DNA of 64,000 nucleotides from positions 96,850,020 to 96,914,019 of the forward strand of contig OX235272.1 of the NCBI GenBank assembly GCA_944472155.2. The letters run 5' to 3'. The DNA comes from Trichobilharzia szidati (taxonomy: Eukaryota; Platyhelminthes; Trematoda; Strigeidida; Schistosomatidae). The notes beneath the pieces were generated by a model. The model had not been told where the DNA came from. It searched no databases and was given only the letters and a program-made list of their open reading frames with translations. Shown piece after piece: positions 59,970 to 64,000 of the stretch (position 1 is the first letter of the stretch; every line of letters starts with the position of its first letter). Both the position numbers and the translations under genes were made by a program.

Positions 59970-61124
59970 CCCATCACATTAGTTATTACTAAATATTTGA
60001 TTTTATTTAAAATGAAGATTAAACCACAGGCTTAATCAAAAGAATTTATTTGACGCATAACTTCGTCTAAAGGTGAAATATACAAATTTCAGTTGAAAAA
60101 TGAAAAGAAAACGAAACTGACAAAACGAATGAATGAATAAAGTTAAACAATAAACATTCATTTCATATAACTATGTAGACATTTAATTCTAATGCTAAAA
60201 CTATTCAGCCATAACCTAAATATTTGTATTCCACTATCCTGTCAAGACAGAAACATCGGCTTATTGAATGTGAAAGTACATATGCATCATAGTGGACACA
60301 ATTATATGCACATGTACGCACACACACATTCACACGCCTATACAAACTGAACTAAATGACAATATTAAAAAGCTGCAGAGTATTACAGTGATATACTGAA
60401 CTACATAAGTTGTAATATTTTAATTTATGTTATTCTTCATTATTGTCTAAATAAAAGTAAGGTATTTGACACAGAATTCTTTGAGAATTTATGTCAAACT
60501 GAAGATAATCACATATTTCAGAAGCAGATTTATTTATACGTTTGTTGTACAATAAAAACTTCATGTTAATCATTGTAAGAAGATAAACAACTAACTTATG
60601 AATGATGTGCGTAATACCCAAGTATCAAATCAATTAGAAGACATAGAAAGACAAAGAAACGAGACTGTTAATGTTTTTGTAGCAATATGTATGTTCATTT
60701 ATCAAAATATGAAACAGCTATCTGTAACATAAAATTTTAAAGTAGAGATGTGTAATTTATGTGACATTTTCTCTCTTGTGACAGTTGGATTAGGAAAGTA
60801 ATAGTCAAATTGGCAGTTAGAATGACTTCGCTTTCCAGTTTCATATTCCACCCAACGGAACTTGGATTACATGGTTTTAAGACCGATCATTTAGATCCTG
60901 TTAATGTGGAGGTAGTCAACCAGGGGTCTGGTCGATTGTCAGTTGATGGTGAAGTGTTGAACCTGAGATGTCTGCTCATCATCTTATGTTACTCTGAAAG
61001 CAACGGTCAAGTAGTAAACTGTAGGATCTTTTACTGAAAATATTTCTATAACTGCATCTTACTTGGATATCGGACAGAGAGAACCTGTCTGGATGAGTTC
61101 ACCACTACTTTATTTTACTTTTGA
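59970..61124. other. no supported gene
   Basis: AT-rich, between the two 238-bp copies. The 75-codon plus frame at 60810-61037 has no recognisable domain. A short CA-rich run near 60318. Confidence 0.3.
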
Positions 61125-61298
61125 TTACAGATTGATTACACACCGTATTTTTGATATAAGTATGGAATTTTCAGCATATGTAAGCGGTAGCCCAAATTTT
61201 GCAGGCTGACCACTGATATCACGTGTGCGTCGGCAGGGGATCGAACCCCGGACCATGTTTATGGTCGGCGAGAGTCCTAACCGCTGTGCCACCGACAG
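61125..61298 (-). repeat. tRNA-Gly-derived SINE
   Basis: On the minus strand the 72-nt head (61298-61227) has A-box TGGCACAGCGGTTAGG, B-box GGGTTCGATCC and the 3' acceptor strand CCGACGC. The body matches 52341-52455 (GATATCAGTGGTCAGCC, AATTTGGGCTACCG, GAAAATTCCATAC). Confidence 0.8.
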
Positions 61299-61534
61299 TG
61301 CATCACAAAATGATATCCTGGTAATATTTCGAACAGTTGTTGCACAGATTTTTCGAAATAAGAGGCAGTAGATTAAATATCTCAGCTTCTGGCAAACAAT
61401 TCCTTTTTCATCACAAAAGAGACTGTAAGAAATTAGTTGCATTCTAGTGTGAACTAATCATCTTTAGAGTTACAAGTTAGACTGTGAAGTTCCAGGAAAT
61501 GTTTTCACTCTATGAGTATTTTACATTTAGGTAA

Positions 61535-62150
61535 TGATCGCCAAGGCAAGGGAAGTGTTTGTATGAATTTCTTCTGGACACACAGGTCCCGCTTCTTCTA
61601 GTGGATTCCAATGGCTTCATCTATATGCAGAAAACGAACTTGTGAGGCAAAATTAAGATTAGTTGGAATACGACAGATAACTCTAAATGTCTTATCAACA
61701 CCAACTTTATGTTCACTGTCTGCAACGAATGCTGAAACGAAGCTAACAACAGATCTTGTTTGTCAGCTGCTTAACCATGAAGAGTGATGTTCACAAATCT
61801 GATGGTAAACATGCCTAAGTGCACCTCAAATGTAACTGGTTTCACAGGAGCAGTAAAACTGGTAGACACAAATATAGAAGGCGAAACTAGGTAGTTTATC
61901 CTTATTGATAGAACGTAAACCTGGGAAGAAACAGTGAACTTCTGCTGCACTGAATACTCTTTTTACTGTATTCTCTAAGTGCTGTTTTATTATTCTACTG
62001 ATATTATTAGCAAGAGGCTGGAGTCTTAAGAACAAAGACTTCTCTGCATCTGCTGATGTACCAGTTTGTCCTAGCAGTAAATTGATATTCTTATCAAGGG
62101 TAAACGCTTTTACTTAGCGATTCCCGAATAACCTTGTGCTTCATATTAAG
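61535..62150 (-). pseudogene. Penelope-like element: thumb and GIY-YIG nuclease to C-terminus, decayed
   Basis: Minus strand: LFLRLQPLANNISRIIKQHL, KRVFSAAEVHCFF, then NKDKLPSFAFYICVYQF (start of the GIY-YIG fold) and CSCETSYI followed by a stop where GRT should follow. After it come ICEHHSSWL, FRVICRIPTNLNFASQVRF and the C-terminal CVQKKFIQTLPLPW at about 61540. Most of the RT is missing. It lies between the two 238-bp repeats, 87 bp from the right one. Confidence 0.75.
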
Positions 62151-62236
62151 ATAGTCGTTAGAGAGGACAATTCTATTTCTGTGAATCAAACACTTTACTA
62201 AAGTACAGCAGACCACAGTATTGTTTGGTGGCAGAA
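62151..62236. other. spacer between Penelope remnant and repeat
   Basis: No purine-rich tract or other terminal signal is evident next to the repeat. Confidence 0.3.
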
Positions 62237-62474
62237 TTGTTTATTGACAAATCAATGCATAGATAAGATGAAATACGCTCGCCTTTCGTTCAAATCACCA
62301 CTTGCACATGTTCTCTGTATTGTGCTTCCTATGTCTTCCTTTCATATTTTATATGTTGTTTCACAAACATCCTTCATTTCTCCTCTCCTCTCTTTAATCC
62401 ATCTCTCCACTGTTTAATATTCTTGTGGAATATATTACATGCAATATACTACTTACAGAATCTTGTCAGTAGCA
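62237..62474. repeat. 238-bp perfect direct repeat, copy 2
   Basis: Same length and sequence as 59732-59969. The flanking bases differ on both sides, and no matching target-site duplication is visible across the pair. Confidence 0.95.
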
Positions 62475-63360
62475 TCCTCCACACTATCATTTCTGCAAGT
62501 AATATTAAGTCGAGGTGGTATATTTTCCAGATTTGTTGTTTTCCCTTTCTTATTCTCAGTGAAACATTTAAAATTCAATCGAATTATTATATTAAAGGCG
62601 TTGTTTTTTATATCTCCAGTTTTGTTGTTTGTCTGTTTCACCTTATTTTCGACTAGTTTATATACAGTCATCTAATTTAAACAGAAATTCGGTAGACGAA
62701 ATTTCATCAGCTTAATTGCGATTGGCCACTTCCAAGGTTGATTGATGAAAACAAAAGCCCGTTTTTATGTCTATCCTAAAAAGCCATACTGTAAAAAAAT
62801 ATGATTCCACAACTTTTGTTGTTTAAGGAGTCATGGCATAAATGATATCTGAAAGTAAGTGTTCTGACCATAGGAAAGGAACATTAGTGAAACATAGAAA
62901 AGCATGAATTCACAGCATAGGAATATATAACTATTGGACTACCAGTCTTCATCGGATGACCTCAGTGTGAACACGTAATTCTCATCCTAAATTTGAATAT
63001 TAACCAGCATACAATTTAATAAATCACTTACACAAATGAACAGCAAGTTGAAGAGTTAAGGCATATTAGTGTTAATACGGCATTAAATCAAATTTGAATT
63101 TTGCAATTTACCCAGTTTGACGTGAGATTTCACCACAGTTTCCTTAGGAAAATGAAATTGTTCAGGTCACACTACATGATCTCTTTTATGCTATCAATGG
63201 CAACCAAGAAAGTAGGCATAAATGCGTAAAACCAGATGTTAGTGGTCGACTGAAATGATGGATAAGTTAGGTACCAGTCACAAACAGTAGTAGTTACTAG
63301 CCAGATCGAATTGACGCTGAACGCAAAATTGGGAATTTGATGTTGTATACCACGGTTTGT
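62475..63360. other. no supported gene
   Basis: AT-rich; overlapping short frames at 62420-62675 on both strands have no recognisable domain. Confidence 0.3.
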
Positions 63361-63590
63361 GCATCGGTAGTACGGCGGCAGAATGCTCGCCGACTACGCA
63401 TGTGGTTCGGGGTTCGATCCCCAGCCTACGCATTTCTTTACCTCGCTAAGCCAGTCATAAGACTTGCAAAGTGGGGAGGTTGGGCATGAGGTTGCTAACC
63501 TCATCCCGTAAAAAATAAATACTACTTCTACCGAAACTTCAAGCTTGAAGACCTATGTTCCACTAGGAACGTAAAGGAATGAAAAACAAC
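63361..63590 (+). repeat. tRNA-derived SINE with RTE-like tail, full-length-looking
   Basis: Head GCATCGGTAGTACGGCGGC, AGAATGCTCGCCGAC and B-box GGGGTTCGATCCCCAGCC with 3' strand CCTACGCA. Body GGGGAGGTTGGGCATGAGG, GCTAACCTCATCCCG, and the tail GAAGACCTATGTTCCACTAG, then GAACGTAAAGGAATGA. Head and tail are both present, so this is the best copy of the family here. Confidence 0.75.
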
Positions 63591-64000
63591 TACTATTTCA
63601 CCCAAGTAGCTGACTAAAATTTCAGGCGTGTGGACCGATTTGGCTCTCTCAGCTAAATTAAACCGGATAAACCGTTGACGAACTTATCCTCTAATGAGCT
63701 CAGTGGTCGTCTGATGCTTAATAATAATAATCAGTTTTATTCCAAAAACACTACTTATAATACAGAATAGAATTCTCAGCCTTTGTCACAATATTGCATC
63801 TAATTTACTCAAACTATAAATAAAATTAATCACAGGAATTTGCCCACATTTACAGTAGGAATGAAGTCAAAAATGTGTAAAGTACAAAATGAGAATAATA
63901 ACTATAATAATAGCAACAGTGGGTTTGTTTCAAACAGCAGTGTTGATGCAGTTTAGAAATTTTAACATGTTATAGATTATTGAATCTAATGTTCTTTTGA
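63591..64000. other. no feature recognised
   Basis: AT-rich with AATAATAAT runs at 63720-63730 and 63892-63912, possibly LINE or SINE tails. Confidence 0.3.

Noticed and set aside
60810..61037. 75-codon plus-strand frame between the 238-bp repeats
   Set aside because: No recognised motif, and the neighbourhood is repeat DNA.
59732..62474. Complete LTR retrotransposon bounded by the 238-bp repeats
   Set aside because: No primer-binding site, polypurine tract, gag/pol or target-site duplication. The interior is a Penelope remnant and a SINE.
1..64000. CRISPR array, prophage or bacterial operon
   Set aside because: No regularly spaced short repeats, no compact gene arrangement. Introns, SINEs and LINEs show a eukaryotic genome.

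Overview
The window is AT-rich, repeat-dense nuclear DNA of a flatworm, most probably a blood fluke (Schistosoma). The evidence is threefold. There are introns of only 30-52 nt inside one gene. There are tRNA-headed short repeats carrying hammerhead-ribozyme sequence (Smalpha-type SINEs). The retroelement mix is the one known from schistosomes: CR1-like and RTE-like LINEs, Penelope-like elements with a GIY-YIG nuclease, and Ty3/gypsy remnants. No bacterial-style operon, CRISPR array or rRNA was seen.

Two host genes are supported. At the left edge, on the minus strand, two exons (988-1128 and 1195-1649) encode the DNA-binding domain of an NR5/FTZ-F1-type nuclear receptor; the rest of the gene lies outside the window or was not found. 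In the centre, on the plus strand, a nine-exon gene (27775-35014) encodes a type II membrane protein of the SLC3A2/4F2hc family, the amino-acid permease heavy chain (SPRM1hc-like in schistosomes). My exon model totals 1881 nt (626 aa plus stop) and stays in frame throughout.

Almost everything else I can name is mobile DNA. 3.8-5.5 kb: decayed gypsy gag-protease. 5.8-10.8 kb: an ORF1+ORF2 CR1-like LINE on the minus strand. 11-21.3 kb: nested LINE fragments, LINE 3' ends, a 404-bp inverted repeat and a 296-bp direct repeat. 23.7-27.2 kb: a second CR1-like LINE on the minus strand. 32.2-38.9 kb: two 835-bp, nearly identical inverted arms that enclose the last exon of the heavy-chain gene. 41.8-42.5 and 50.9 kb: RTE fragments. 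45.2-55.4 kb: hammerhead-bearing SINEs and tRNA-Gly-like SINEs. 51.5, 57.2 and 61.5 kb: three Penelope-like fragments. 59.7 and 62.2 kb: a perfect 238-bp direct repeat.

The points most worth following up are the young inverted duplication around the terminal coding exon; a hammerhead copy (53495-53547, minus) whose CUGANGA and GAAA core is still intact next to decayed copies; a different repeat (45450-45890) with a second hammerhead-like motif; the sharing of a 3' tail between an RTE LINE and tRNA SINEs; and the perfect 238-bp repeat with TG...CA ends around a Penelope remnant. All identities were judged by eye; no alignment or database search was run.
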